64,000 bases of DNA from JADCRZ01 sp965200945 (GTDB lineage: Bacteria; Bacteroidota; Bacteroidia; Chitinophagales; Chitinophagaceae), in assembly GCA_965200945.1 (NCBI GenBank), contig OZ241749.1, positions 3,224,001-3,288,000 on the forward strand. The letters are read 5' to 3'. The position numbers and the translations under genes are program-made. Each line of letters starts with the position of its first letter. Positions within the stretch are counted from its first letter, which is position 1. This document shows positions 18,008 through 26,602 of this stretch, in pieces. The notes beneath the pieces were generated by a model. It saw nothing but the letters and a program-made list of their open reading frames with translations. It made no database searches and was not told the origin of the DNA.

Positions 18008-19426
18008 ATGAGTAAGAATACCAGGCGGAATTTCCTGAAGCTCACGGCGAAAAGCATGCTGGCAGCGCCGCTCGTTTCAGCCGTTGCCAGCTGCAGCAGC
18101 AGCCGGAAAGCGGCAAATGAGACCAGCAGTGTGACCACAACGAATGACCTGCAGCCTCCCAGGCTGTTGCTCAACGTTCGGGATTTTGGGGCGGTAGGCG
18201 ACGGAAAGACAAAAGACACGCTTGCCATCCAGCAGGCCATCGACCGCTGCTCGATCCTTGGTGGCGGAGAAGTTCGTTTTACGGCCGGCGAGTATTTCAC
18301 CGGCGCCATCGCGCTCCGGTCTCATGTGCTGCTGCGACTGGAAAAGGAAGCCTCCCTCACCGGCACGCCCGACTTTGCCGATTACCCGGTTAGCCAGGTG
18401 CGCTGGGAAGGCAAATGGATCGCGGGGCATGTAGGACTGATCTATGCCCTCGATGCGGAACATATCGGCATCGTGGGGCCGGGCAAGATCATCGGCAACC
18501 GGGCGCTGGGCGGCCGCCCCAATGCACAGAACCCGTTGCGCCATCCGGCGCTCATCGAACCCATCAACTGCAACGGGATCCGGCTCGAGGATTTCTCGAC
18601 CAGCTACTATCTCATGTGGTCGGTTCACCCTACTTTCTGCAACGATATCTCCATCCGCAACCTCACCATCCGCAGCACCGGCGGCAACGGCGACGGCATC
18701 GACATAGATTCGTGCAAGCGGGTGCGCATCGACGCGTGCGACATAGAAACCGGCGACGACTGCATCTCGCTCAAATCGGGCCGCGGCATGGAGGCTTACT
18801 CGCTGTTACGCACAACCGAAGATGTGCACATCACCAACTGCACCTTTGCCGACACCATCTTTGCCTGCATCGGCATCGGCAGCGAAACTTCCGGCGGCAT
18901 CCGCAACGTGCGCATCGAGCACTGCACCTTCCGCAAGGCGCAGACCCATGCCATCTACATCAAAAGCCGCCCCGGCCGTGGCGCTTTTATCGAAGACATC
19001 GTGTGTAACGACCTGGATGTTTCGGGCACCACCGGCGGTTTCCTGCGTTTCAATATCCTGGGCAGCGGCATACAGGACCAGGTGCCGGTTCCCGGAGACG
19101 AGGGCATCCCGACGATAAAAAATTTCAGCTTCACCAACGTGCGCGTGAACGACGTGCCGGTACTGGTGGAAGGAAATGCCATCCACCCCAGCAAGCCGCT
19201 GGACGGCTTTACGCTGGAGAATATCAGCGGCACCTGCCGCAAAGGGATCGTGCTGGCCAATATCAAAAAAGCCCGGCTGAAAAACATACAGGTAACCGGC
19301 TACAGCGGTCCGCTGCTGGGAACTTACAACGTTACCGGAACCGGCCTGGAGGGTGCGGTGGCAATCGAAGCACCCAAACTGCCGGATGCGGTTCCAACGC
19401 CGGCACAACCTTATCAACTTCGTTAA
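18008..19426 (+). CDS. GH28 family glycoside hydrolase with Tat signal
   Basis: A 472-residue right-handed beta-helix protein. It begins with a twin-arginine signal (TRRNFLKLT). GH28 features are GNGDGIDID near 227, GDDCISLKSG near 249 and IGSETSGG near 290, followed by IYIKSRPGRG. The GHG His used for catalysis in polygalacturonases is missing: the segment reads FACIGIGSE. It may therefore have shifted substrate or mechanism compared with classic polygalacturonase. Start at 18008, two bases after the CE15 stop. Confidence 0.85.
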   Translation: MSKNTRRNFLKLTAKSMLAAPLVSAVASCSSSRKAANETSSVTTTNDLQPPRLLLNVRDFGAVGDGKTKDTLAIQQAIDRCSILGGGEVRFTAGEYFTGAIALRSHVLLRLEKEASLTGTPDFADYPVSQVRWEGKWIAGHVGLIYALDAEHIGIVGPGKIIGNRALGGRPNAQNPLRHPALIEPINCNGIRLEDFSTSYYLMWSVHPTFCNDISIRNLTIRSTGGNGDGIDIDSCKRVRIDACDIETGDDCISLKSGRGMEAYSLLRTTEDVHITNCTFADTIFACIGIGSETSGGIRNVRIEHCTFRKAQTHAIYIKSRPGRGAFIEDIVCNDLDVSGTTGGFLRFNILGSGIQDQVPVPGDEGIPTIKNFSFTNVRVNDVPVLVEGNAIHPSKPLDGFTLENISGTCRKGIVLANIKKARLKNIQVTGYSGPLLGTYNVTGTGLEGAVAIEAPKLPDAVPTPAQPYQLR

Positions 19427-19444
19427 TCCTTTATCCCTGACCCT

Positions 19445-20857
19445 ATGCATTGCAATCGCAACAGTATTGATTTTATTCAAAAGCACTTTCTGCTTACCCT
19501 TCTGCTCGCTTGCCTCACTTTGGTTTCTTCCGCACAGCAGTCCGGCAAAACCTGGAATACTTCCGCGGAGGCGATGAAAGAAATGGAAAGCGTGCGCAAA
19601 CAGATCCGGGCGCCGAAGTTCCCGGCAAAGGAGTTCGACATTACCAGATACGGCGCTACCGGCGACGGATCCACGCTGAACACGGAAGCGTTCCGGAAAG
19701 CCATCGATGCCTGCAGCAAGAGCGGCGGTGGCCGCGTGATCGTTCCACCCGGCAATTTTCTTACCGGCGCCATCCACCTTAAGAGCAATGTAGAGCTGCA
19801 CCTCGCAGACAGTGCCCGGATCGTGTTCAGTTCTGACCCCAAAGATTATCCCATCGTGTTCACCCGCTGGGAAGGCATGGAGCTCATGAACTATTCTGCC
19901 CTTATCTATGCCTACGGGCAGCAGAACATCGCCGTCACGGGCAACGGCACGCTCGATGGCGGGGCCAGCTACAAAACATGGTGGTCGTGGAATGCGGGCA
20001 AACCGGCCAAACAGGTAAAGGCAAGAGAGGCGCTGCACGAGATGAACCATAAAAAAGTTCCGGCACGCTCAAGGCGGTTCGACAGCAGCTACCTGCGGCC
20101 CAATTTCATCCAGCCGTACAACTGCAAGAATATCCTGATCTCCGGCGTGCGCATGATCAACTCGCCCATGTGGAATGTGAACCCGGTACTGTGCGAGAAC
20201 GTGACGGTTGATCATGTTACCATCGTATCGCACGGCCCCAATACGGATGGGGTTGACCCGGAAGCCTGCAAAAACGTGTTGATCCGCAACTGCTATTTCG
20301 ATACCGGCGACGACTGCATCGCCATCAAGTCGGGCCGCGACGAGGATGGCAGAGACATCGGCCGGCCTGCAGAAAACCATATCATCGAAGGCTGCCAGAT
20401 GAAAGACGGTCATGGCGGCGTGGTGATCGGCAGTGAAATTTCCGGCGGCGCCAGAAACATCTTTGCCATCCACTGCGAGATGGACAGTCCGAACCTGGAA
20501 AGGATCCTCCGCATCAAAACCAGTTCGAGCCGCGGCGGCATCATCGAAAATATTTTCATGAAAGACATCAAAGTGGGCACCTACCGCGATGCGGCGGTTA
20601 CCTGCAATATGTTCTACGAGCAGCCCGGCAGTTTCATGCCCGTCATCCGCAACATCCTCGTGGAAAATCTCGACGTGCAGAAAGGCGGTGATTTCGGCGT
20701 ATACGTACATGCCTACAAAGAGTCGCCCGTCGAGAACCTCCGCATGATCAACTGCGACATCCGCGGCGTAAAAACGCCCGTGCAGATCGATTTCGTGAAG
20801 AACCTGCAATTTGAAAACGTGAAGATCAACGGGGTGATGGCACAGGGGATGAAGTAG
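19445..20857 (+). CDS. GH28 family polygalacturonase-like hydrolase, exported
   Basis: A 470-residue GH28 enzyme with a signal peptide (FLLTLLLACLTLVSSAQ) and an intact catalytic set: NTDGVD 266-271, GDDCIAIKSG from 288, GHGGVVIGSE from 322 and RIKTSSSRGG near 347. It is expected to hydrolyse galacturonic-acid-containing pectin or a related side chain, with the product modified by the oxidoreductase encoded next. It lies 18 bases after the first GH28. Unlike its neighbour it uses a Sec-type signal and keeps the catalytic His. Confidence 0.92.
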   Translation: MHCNRNSIDFIQKHFLLTLLLACLTLVSSAQQSGKTWNTSAEAMKEMESVRKQIRAPKFPAKEFDITRYGATGDGSTLNTEAFRKAIDACSKSGGGRVIVPPGNFLTGAIHLKSNVELHLADSARIVFSSDPKDYPIVFTRWEGMELMNYSALIYAYGQQNIAVTGNGTLDGGASYKTWWSWNAGKPAKQVKAREALHEMNHKKVPARSRRFDSSYLRPNFIQPYNCKNILISGVRMINSPMWNVNPVLCENVTVDHVTIVSHGPNTDGVDPEACKNVLIRNCYFDTGDDCIAIKSGRDEDGRDIGRPAENHIIEGCQMKDGHGGVVIGSEISGGARNIFAIHCEMDSPNLERILRIKTSSSRGGIIENIFMKDIKVGTYRDAAVTCNMFYEQPGSFMPVIRNILVENLDVQKGGDFGVYVHAYKESPVENLRMINCDIRGVKTPVQIDFVKNLQFENVKINGVMAQGMK

Positions 20858-20923
20858 GTTCTGAACCATCACCCCAAATCATCTATCTTTATTCTCCACT
20901 TCACACTGCTTAAACTTCCCCAT

Positions 20924-22027
20924 ATGAGTACTTCCATCTCCCGCAGGAACGTGATCAAAACACTGGCCCTTGGCGGTTCGTCTTTGCTGCTTTCCTCCAA
21001 TAGCCTGCTGGCGGCCACGCGGCAGAAAAAAGACCGCCTGGGTATTGCGCTGGTCGGACTGGGATATTACAGCACCGACCTGCTGGCGCCAGCGCTGCAG
21101 CAGACAAAGCGTTGTACCCTGGCGGGCATCGTGACCGGCACACCGGCCAAAGCGGAAGCATGGAAAAAGAAATACAACCTGAAGGACAAGAATATTTACA
21201 ACTACAGCAACTTCGACAGCATCGCCAATAACCCGGACATCGATGTGGTGTATGTGGTGCTGCCGCCTTCGATGCACAAGGAATACGTGATCAGGGCGGC
21301 CAATGCCGGCAAGCATGTGTGGTGCGAAAAACCCATGGCTATGACGCCGCAGGAATGCCAGGACATGATCGATGCCTGCAACAAAAACAAACGCTCCCTG
21401 GCCATCGGCTACCGCCTCCATCACGAGCCGCATACGAAAGAATACCAGCGCATCGTGCACAACAAGCTGCTCGGCAAAGTACTCAAAGTGAACTGCGCCG
21501 CCGGCTACCGCGACGACCGCACCGACCACTGGAAACAGAAAAAAGAAATGGGTGGCGGCGTGCTGTACGACATGGGCGTATACGCCATACAGGGCGCCCG
21601 CCTGGGCACGGGCATGGAACCGGTGGCCATCGTACAAGCCAAAACCTCTACCACCCGCCCGGAGATCTACAAGAACGGCCTCGACGAAACCACCGAAGCC
21701 ACGCTTGAATTTCCCGGCGGCGTTCTCGCCACCATCAAATCAACTTTTGGCGAGAACGTCAACTTCATGGACATCAGCTGCGAGAAAGGCGTGATCCGGA
21801 TGGCCCCCTACTCCGGCTATAACGGTCTGTCGGGTACCAGTCCGCTCGGCAAGATCCTCTACCCTTACGACGTGCCCTGGCAGCAGAGCACCCAGATGGA
21901 CGACGATGCCCTGTCGATCATGCAAAGCAAACCGATGCTGGTACCTGGCGAAGAAGGCCTTCGCGACATCCGCCTGGTGCGCGCCATCTACCAGTCGGCA
22001 CAGACCGGCAAACGGGTCACCTTGTGA
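20924..22027 (+). CDS. Gfo/Idh/MocA family oxidoreductase with Tat signal
   Basis: A 367-residue NAD(P)-dependent sugar oxidoreductase. It has a twin-arginine signal (SRRNVIKTLALGG), the nucleotide-binding GLG at 45-47, the family EKP motif at 135-137 (CEKPMA) and a C-terminal GFO-type sheet. Exported members of this family fold with cofactor in the cytoplasm before Tat transport, like glucose-fructose oxidoreductase. Position at the end of the CE15-GH28-GH28 operon implies oxidation or reduction of a uronic acid or sugar released by those enzymes. Confidence 0.9.
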   Translation: MSTSISRRNVIKTLALGGSSLLLSSNSLLAATRQKKDRLGIALVGLGYYSTDLLAPALQQTKRCTLAGIVTGTPAKAEAWKKKYNLKDKNIYNYSNFDSIANNPDIDVVYVVLPPSMHKEYVIRAANAGKHVWCEKPMAMTPQECQDMIDACNKNKRSLAIGYRLHHEPHTKEYQRIVHNKLLGKVLKVNCAAGYRDDRTDHWKQKKEMGGGVLYDMGVYAIQGARLGTGMEPVAIVQAKTSTTRPEIYKNGLDETTEATLEFPGGVLATIKSTFGENVNFMDISCEKGVIRMAPYSGYNGLSGTSPLGKILYPYDVPWQQSTQMDDDALSIMQSKPMLVPGEEGLRDIRLVRAIYQSAQTGKRVTL

Positions 22028-22101
22028 TCTGCACCCGGTGAGATTTTCCCCACCCAAAAAGAAAAATCTTTCCTTGTATTCCTTTCTTTGAAAAACGCGA
22101 C

Positions 22102-22109
22102 TATATTTG
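22102..22109 (+). promoter_or_regulatory. -7 promoter element of the rtcB operon (candidate)
   Basis: TATATTTG exactly fits TAnnTTTG. No well-spaced TTG lies upstream, so this is less certain than the other promoters. Transcription from here would give a 5' leader of about 255 bases before the first gene. Confidence 0.4.
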
Positions 22110-22149
22110 CGACCGAATTCCTTTTACAACATCTAAACTTGAAGGAATC

Positions 22150-22324
22150 ATGCTCCAGCCCATTCACATATCGCCCTCCCTGTTATCTGCCTGAGGCAGC
22201 CATCATTTCCCGTACGCTATTGTATGTCCGGTATGATCATTTGCTGATCACTCCTTGACCGTATGCGCCTGTACTGATACGTGGCTCTTTGCCGGCAGGA
22301 AGGGATATATCCTGCCCGCAGGAT
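22150..22324 (+). promoter_or_regulatory. Structured leader of the rtcB operon
   Basis: The leader contains a 14-codon mini-ORF (ATG 22150, TGA 22192-22194, reading MLQPIHISPSLLSA). Two mutually exclusive hairpins follow: GGCAGGA 22294-22300 pairs with TCCTGCC 22310-22316, or ATCCTG 22309-22314 pairs with CAGGAT 22319-22324 around a CCCG loop. Such alternatives are typical of attenuator-like leaders, but no U-tract follows either one. Function is inference. Confidence 0.3.
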
Positions 22325-22372
22325 GAATCATCGTATCCACCCGATTGTACAGCACCGACTCAACAGAACCGT

Positions 22373-23143
22373 ATGGACCTGCATGAACAGCCGCATGATC
22401 TTTTATCATACCGGCTAAGGACGGCGCAACAGAAAAAACGGCTGCAGAAAAAAGATTTCGATCAACAGCTTCGCCGGATGGAACAACGTGATAGCCAGCT
22501 CCGGAAAGAGATCTTTACACTCCCCCTGGTACCGTTGAAAATCGCCTACCAGAAAGGATGGAAGCGCTTTTTCGTACTCACCCTGGAAGTAAGCAAATCA
22601 TCAGCAGCTTCTTTTTACCAGGAGTTGCTGAACAAGATCAATACTTTCCAGCATTCGCCGGATAAAAGCTTCCGGAATCCGCGCCGGCGCAAACAGAAGA
22701 AAGTGCCGGGCGTGCAACAACAGGAGCTTCGGCGATTCCACGAATCTGAATGGCGCTGGTTCAGCCAGCAACTAACAGAACGCGAAAAAGGTCTTTTCTA
22801 CCGGCAGGAAAAATGGATACACAGCAAGAAGCCACCCGAAGTGTACTATATTTTCCAGGAGCCCTGGCGCTTTCAACTCCGGATCAGTCCGTTTATCATC
22901 ACACACATCAAACAAATCGATTCACTTCTGGAAAGTGAATCGCAGCAACTCGACAATTACATTACAACACATTACCTGCATCCCAGGATCCAAAGGATCT
23001 GTTATGGCAAGCGATTCCACTGGCATGACCCGGAGCCCGACCGCAGAACACGCAATGCCACCAACATCAAAGAACCGCTGCCGGACGTGATCCGGAAAAG
23101 CAGGGAGCATAACATTTCAACCAACCCGTTATGGGACAAATAA
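22373..23143 (+). CDS. Uncharacterised basic protein fused in operon with rtcB and prfH
   Basis: A 256-residue protein with no family I can name. Residues 15-50 are rich in Gln, Lys, Arg and Glu and look like a coiled coil (LRTAQQKKRLQKKDFDQQL). A very basic patch follows near 103 (NPRRRKQKKV), and the central part is crowded with aromatic residues (SEWRWFSQQL, YIFQEPWRFQL). No signal peptide or membrane segment is present. The composition suggests an RNA- or ribosome-binding protein. Its last 13 bases overlap the start of rtcB, a strong sign of coupled translation and shared function. The start at 22373 gives the cleanest N-terminus; an in-frame Met at 22289 also exists, but that stretch carries the leader hairpins. 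Confidence 0.8.
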   Translation: MDLHEQPHDLLSYRLRTAQQKKRLQKKDFDQQLRRMEQRDSQLRKEIFTLPLVPLKIAYQKGWKRFFVLTLEVSKSSAASFYQELLNKINTFQHSPDKSFRNPRRRKQKKVPGVQQQELRRFHESEWRWFSQQLTEREKGLFYRQEKWIHSKKPPEVYYIFQEPWRFQLRISPFIITHIKQIDSLLESESQQLDNYITTHYLHPRIQRICYGKRFHWHDPEPDRRTRNATNIKEPLPDVIRKSREHNISTNPLWDK

Positions 23144-24531
23144 AAACTAAGGAACTCAGCAAACTCGGTTATACCGACGACCAGGCCAGAAGCCTGGTCA
23201 TCAACATCCTTTCGAAACATTTCAAACACCAGGAGAAATCAGGTCTCCTGCAACTGCTGACCAGCATCAAAGCAGACCCGGCGGCCTACAGAAATGACCC
23301 GGTGCTCGGTAAGATCGCAGACACTTTTCTGATGACGGAAACAGTAAAGCCTTACCAGTCTTTCGGCCTGCTGGAGCAGACGGGCCAGCTGAAGATATGG
23401 GGCGGACAAGAGATCGAAGCCGGTGCCAAAAAACAGATGGAGACGGCCATGACGCTGCCGGTGGCCGTACAGGGTGCCCTGATGCCCGATGCCCATACCG
23501 GGTACGGACTTCCGATCGGCGGGGTGCTGGCCACCCACAAGGCGGTGGTTCCCTATGCCGTGGGCGTCGACATCGGCTGCCGCATGGCGCTCACCATCTT
23601 CGACGAAAGCGACAGCTACCTGAAACGGTATGGCTTCCAGCTGAAGACGGCCCTGCGGGAACAGACCCATTTCGGGATGGAAGGCGGACTGGAAGAGATA
23701 CCGGAACACCCCGTACTCGATAGTCCGCTCTTCGACGCCACCGGCCTGTTGAAAAAGATGCAGGGCAAAGCCGCCCGGCAGCTGGGCTCGTCGGGCAGCG
23801 GCAATCATTTCGTGGAGTTCGGGGAGATAGAGCTCTTTGAAGACAACAGCCTCCGGTTGCCCGCCCGCAAGTACCTGGCGCTGCTCTCCCATTCGGGAAG
23901 CCGCGGGCTGGGAGCAACTATCGCCCAGCACTACACGAAGATCGCGATGAACACCTGCAAGCTGCCTGCCGAAGCACAGCAGCTTGCCTGGCTCGATATG
24001 GAGAGCGAGGCCGGACAGGAATACTGGCTGAGTATGAACCTGGCTGGCGACTATGCCCGGGCCTGTCACGATGCGATCCGCAGCGCGCTGCTGAAAGCCA
24101 CCGGGCTGCGGGCGCTGGCCGTGGTAGAGAACCACCACAATTTTGCCTGGCGCGAACCGCTGCCCGACGGACGGGAAGTGATCATTCACCGCAAGGGCGC
24201 CACGCCGGCGCATGCGGGCGAGCTGGGCATCATTCCCGGCAGCATGACCACCGCGGCGTACCTGGTGTCGGGTAACGGTGTGGAGCAGTCGCTTTTTTCC
24301 GCCTCACATGGTGCGGGGCGGGCCATGAGCCGCAAAAGAGCGAAGGAGAACACCACGGTGTCTGATATGAAAAAAATGTTGTCCGGCGCGGGCGTCACCC
24401 TCATCGGTGGCAGCGTGGAAGAAGCGCCGACCGCCTACAAAGACATCGAAACCGTGATGAGCCTGCAGCAAGACCTCGTGCAGGTGGAAGGCCGGTTCTT
24501 ACCCCGGATCGTCCGGATGAACAAAGAATAA
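23131..24531 (+). CDS. rtcB: RtcB family RNA-splicing/repair ligase
   Basis: RtcB joins RNA ends bearing 2',3'-cyclic phosphate or 3'-phosphate with 5'-OH using GTP and Mn. Motifs visible: MPDAHTGYGLPIGG near 118, metal site GVDIGC 145-150, GSSGSGNHF 219-227, HSGSRGLG near 254, NHHNFAW near 334, HRKGATPA near 353 and SHGAGR, whose His393 corresponds to the guanylylated His. At 466 residues it is complete. It is the middle gene of a three-gene operon, overlapping the upstream gene by 13 bases. The next gene, prfH, makes this the RtcB2-type ligase linked to repair of ribosomes cut in the decoding centre. No archease gene is present. Confidence 0.95.
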   Translation: MGQIKTKELSKLGYTDDQARSLVINILSKHFKHQEKSGLLQLLTSIKADPAAYRNDPVLGKIADTFLMTETVKPYQSFGLLEQTGQLKIWGGQEIEAGAKKQMETAMTLPVAVQGALMPDAHTGYGLPIGGVLATHKAVVPYAVGVDIGCRMALTIFDESDSYLKRYGFQLKTALREQTHFGMEGGLEEIPEHPVLDSPLFDATGLLKKMQGKAARQLGSSGSGNHFVEFGEIELFEDNSLRLPARKYLALLSHSGSRGLGATIAQHYTKIAMNTCKLPAEAQQLAWLDMESEAGQEYWLSMNLAGDYARACHDAIRSALLKATGLRALAVVENHHNFAWREPLPDGREVIIHRKGATPAHAGELGIIPGSMTTAAYLVSGNGVEQSLFSASHGAGRAMSRKRAKENTTVSDMKKMLSGAGVTLIGGSVEEAPTAYKDIETVMSLQQDLVQVEGRFLPRIVRMNKE

Positions 24532-24541
24532 ATTTTAGATT

Positions 24542-25156
24542 ATGGAAAAGATCATCATACAGATCACCTCCGGCCGCGGCTCCGTGGAGTGCTGCCGGGT
24601 GGTGGCAAAAGTGGAGGAACGGATGCTGCAGGAAGCCCGTGCGGCAGGCCTTCAGATCGAAGTGCTGGAACATAAACCCGGCGAACTGGCCGGCACCCTG
24701 CTGTCGGCCACGCTGCTTGCGGCGGGAGGCGACCTCCCGCAGTTCACCGCCCGATGGCAGGGCACCATCCAGTGGATCGCGCAGAGTCCGTACCGCCGGT
24801 ATCACAGGCGGAAGAACTGGTTTGTGGGGGTTGCCATCTTCTCCCTGCCGGAGCAGGCTGCCTGGGAGCTACGGGATGTGGCCTTCGAAACCTGCCGGTC
24901 ATCGGGTCCGGGCGGACAAAATGTAAACAAGGTAGAAACGGCCGTACGCGGAACCCACCTGCCTTCGAGGCTCCAGGTGCTGGCATCCGACAGCCGCTCG
25001 CAGCTGCAGAACAAAAAACTGTGCATCGAACGGCTGAAAGCGAAAGTGCTGGCCTGGCATACCAGTCAGCTGGTCGCCCGGCAACAGGTGCAACGGGAGG
25101 AACACAATTCTTTGGAAAGAGGGAATGCAGTGAGAACTTTTTCGGAGAGGCTGTAA
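24542..25156 (+). CDS. prfH: Peptide chain release factor H (PrfH)
   Basis: A 204-residue class I release-factor paralogue with the catalytic GGQ at 124-126 (SSGPGGQNVNKVETAV), a basic C-terminal tail and a divergent N-terminal half lacking the stop-codon recognition domain of RF1/RF2. PrfH is reported to recognise ribosomes damaged by 16S rRNA cleavage and to release the stalled peptide so that the linked RtcB can religate the rRNA. It starts 10 bases after rtcB, so the two form the known rtcB-prfH pair, here extended by one upstream gene. Confidence 0.93.
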   Translation: MEKIIIQITSGRGSVECCRVVAKVEERMLQEARAAGLQIEVLEHKPGELAGTLLSATLLAAGGDLPQFTARWQGTIQWIAQSPYRRYHRRKNWFVGVAIFSLPEQAAWELRDVAFETCRSSGPGGQNVNKVETAVRGTHLPSRLQVLASDSRSQLQNKKLCIERLKAKVLAWHTSQLVARQQVQREEHNSLERGNAVRTFSERL

Positions 25157-25240
25157 GTGGTCTGAACCTGGAGTTTCAAATGCAGGTGATTCGCCTGATA
25201 AGTGAAGATATGGGCCGGAGTTCTTGTGCCGGCAATAAAT

Positions 25241-25703
25241 TTTTTGTCTGAACCAGGATGAAGGGATCGAGGGATGGAAGAATTCGCCGATTCGGTCTGC
25301 ATTTACAGTATTCACCATCTTTATTGTGTCAAAGGAACCGACAGTGTTCAGTTATATACAATCCCAATCACTCTTACCAAATCGCTGACAGGAAATATGA
25401 TCCATCAGAGCGAATAAAACCTTTTTGCTGGAATGTGTATATTCTCATTCTGCGTGCCGGAGGTACCCCGGTGGGTCCCATTCAATTCAAGGTCGACTAA
25501 AAAGGAGGGAAGCGATTGTTTTCATGTTCCGATGGAACACAGAACCAGATGGCTTTCCTACTTTTTAGTCAATCTCCAGGTGCGGGCATAGCACCAGGCG
25601 TTCCGGGGAACGCATCTTAACTTCCAACTATTGTCTACCCACCGGGCGTACCTGCGGCACACAGAGAGAGATAATTCCTTTAATTCCGGTTCAGACAGAA
25701 AAA
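25241..25703. repeat. Repeat cluster bounded by inverted repeats
   Basis: Within the 602-base gap between prfH and the ABC operon, TTTTTGTCTGAACC at 25241-25254 faces GGTTCAGACAGAAAAA at 25688-25703, an inverted pair with one mismatch. It encloses copy A of the dispersed repeat (25383-25467) and a partial copy near 25645-25665 (GCGTACCTGCGGCAC). No transposase reading frame is present, so this looks like a small non-autonomous element or its remains. Confidence 0.45.
25383..25467 (-). repeat. Dispersed repeat, copy A
   Basis: Read on the minus strand it contains GGCACGCAGA, then GAATATACACATTCCAGC, AAAAAGGTTTTATTCGCTCT and GATGGATCATAT. It matches copy C (51777-51866) over about 80 bases with few differences, and copy B (29687-29770) over its first 65. 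Confidence 0.7.
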
Positions 25704-25704
25704 C

Positions 25705-25734
25705 TTGGCAGATTGAAATAAAGTTTTAGCTTTG
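25705..25734 (+). promoter_or_regulatory. Promoter of the GntR/ABC operon
   Basis: TTG at 25705-25707 is followed after 19 bases by TAGCTTTG at 25727-25734, a full match to the Bacteroidota promoter TTG-N19-TAnnTTTG. The start codon of the ABC ATPase is at 25759, so the 5' leader is about 18 bases. Confidence 0.65.
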
Positions 25735-25757
25735 GTGTACAACTTAACTAATACACT
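25734..25757. promoter_or_regulatory. Candidate YtrA-type operator
   Basis: GGTGTA at 25734-25739 and TACACT at 25752-25757 form an inverted pair separated by 12 bases and cover the end of the -7 element and the expected start of transcription. The Bacillus YtrA operator, as I recall it, is AGTGTA and TACACT separated by about 13 bases. A YtrA-type GntR regulator is the third gene of this operon, so autorepression is likely. Confidence 0.55.
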
Positions 25758-25758
25758 A

Positions 25759-26595
25759 ATGATTGCCATCCACAATCTCTCGTTTGGGTACCGGCGGAAC
25801 AAGCTGTTGTATAAAGACCTGCAGCTGACGCTGCAGCCCGGAAAGACGTATGGACTGATTGGGAAGAACGGCGCAGGCAAGTCGACCCTGCTCAAGAATC
25901 TGATCGGACTGCTTTTTCCGACTTCCGGCAGCATCTCTGTAAATGGGTTCCGTCCTTCCCAACGGCTGCCGGCCTTCCTCAGGACGATCTATTTTATCCC
26001 CGAAGAAGTCTATGTGCCCGCACTGACCATTCACCGCTATGTCGCTCTTTTCTCGCCGTTCTATCCTGCCTTTGATGCGGAAGCGCTCTACTCATACCTT
26101 GACCGCCTCGACGTAAAAACGGGCGACAAGCTCAATACACTTTCCTTCGGACAACAGAAAAAATTCATCATTGCGTTTGCGCTTGCCTGTAACACAAGCA
26201 CTCTGCTGCTCGATGAACCTACCAACGGACTCGATATACCATCCAAAAAAAGATTCCGCAAACTCATTGCCTCGGTCATCAATGAAAACCGCATGATCTT
26301 TATTTCCACCCACCAGATCAGGGACCTCGACAACCTCATCGATGAGGTGATCATCATCGACAACGGCGAACTGCTGCTGAACGCATCCCTGTCCACCATC
26401 GGAGAAAAACTGGCCTTCCGCACGGTGGAGTCCGTACCGGAAGGGATCACGGTGCTGTATGAAGAAGATGCCTTGAAAGGCAAAAGCATCGTGACCGAGA
26501 ACAGGGGCAACTTCGACAGCAAGGTGAACCTGGAACACCTCTTCAACGCCGTTACAGAGAACCCGCAGATCACCAAAACCCTTTTTAAAAACTGA
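25759..26595 (+). CDS. ABC transporter ATP-binding protein
   Basis: A 278-residue nucleotide-binding subunit. Walker A is GKNGAGKST, the signature region is LSFGQQKKF and Walker B is LLLDEPTNGLD, with the switch His in ISTHQ. It resembles the YtrB/CcmA-like ABC-2 ATPases that partner with a small permease and a YtrA-family GntR regulator. ATG at 25759 is chosen over the upstream start at 25732, because the latter lies inside the promoter. The permease gene follows after 7 bases. Confidence 0.92.
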   Translation: MIAIHNLSFGYRRNKLLYKDLQLTLQPGKTYGLIGKNGAGKSTLLKNLIGLLFPTSGSISVNGFRPSQRLPAFLRTIYFIPEEVYVPALTIHRYVALFSPFYPAFDAEALYSYLDRLDVKTGDKLNTLSFGQQKKFIIAFALACNTSTLLLDEPTNGLDIPSKKRFRKLIASVINENRMIFISTHQIRDLDNLIDEVIIIDNGELLLNASLSTIGEKLAFRTVESVPEGITVLYEEDALKGKSIVTENRGNFDSKVNLEHLFNAVTENPQITKTLFKN

Positions 26596-26602
26596 TTGCT
26601 TT

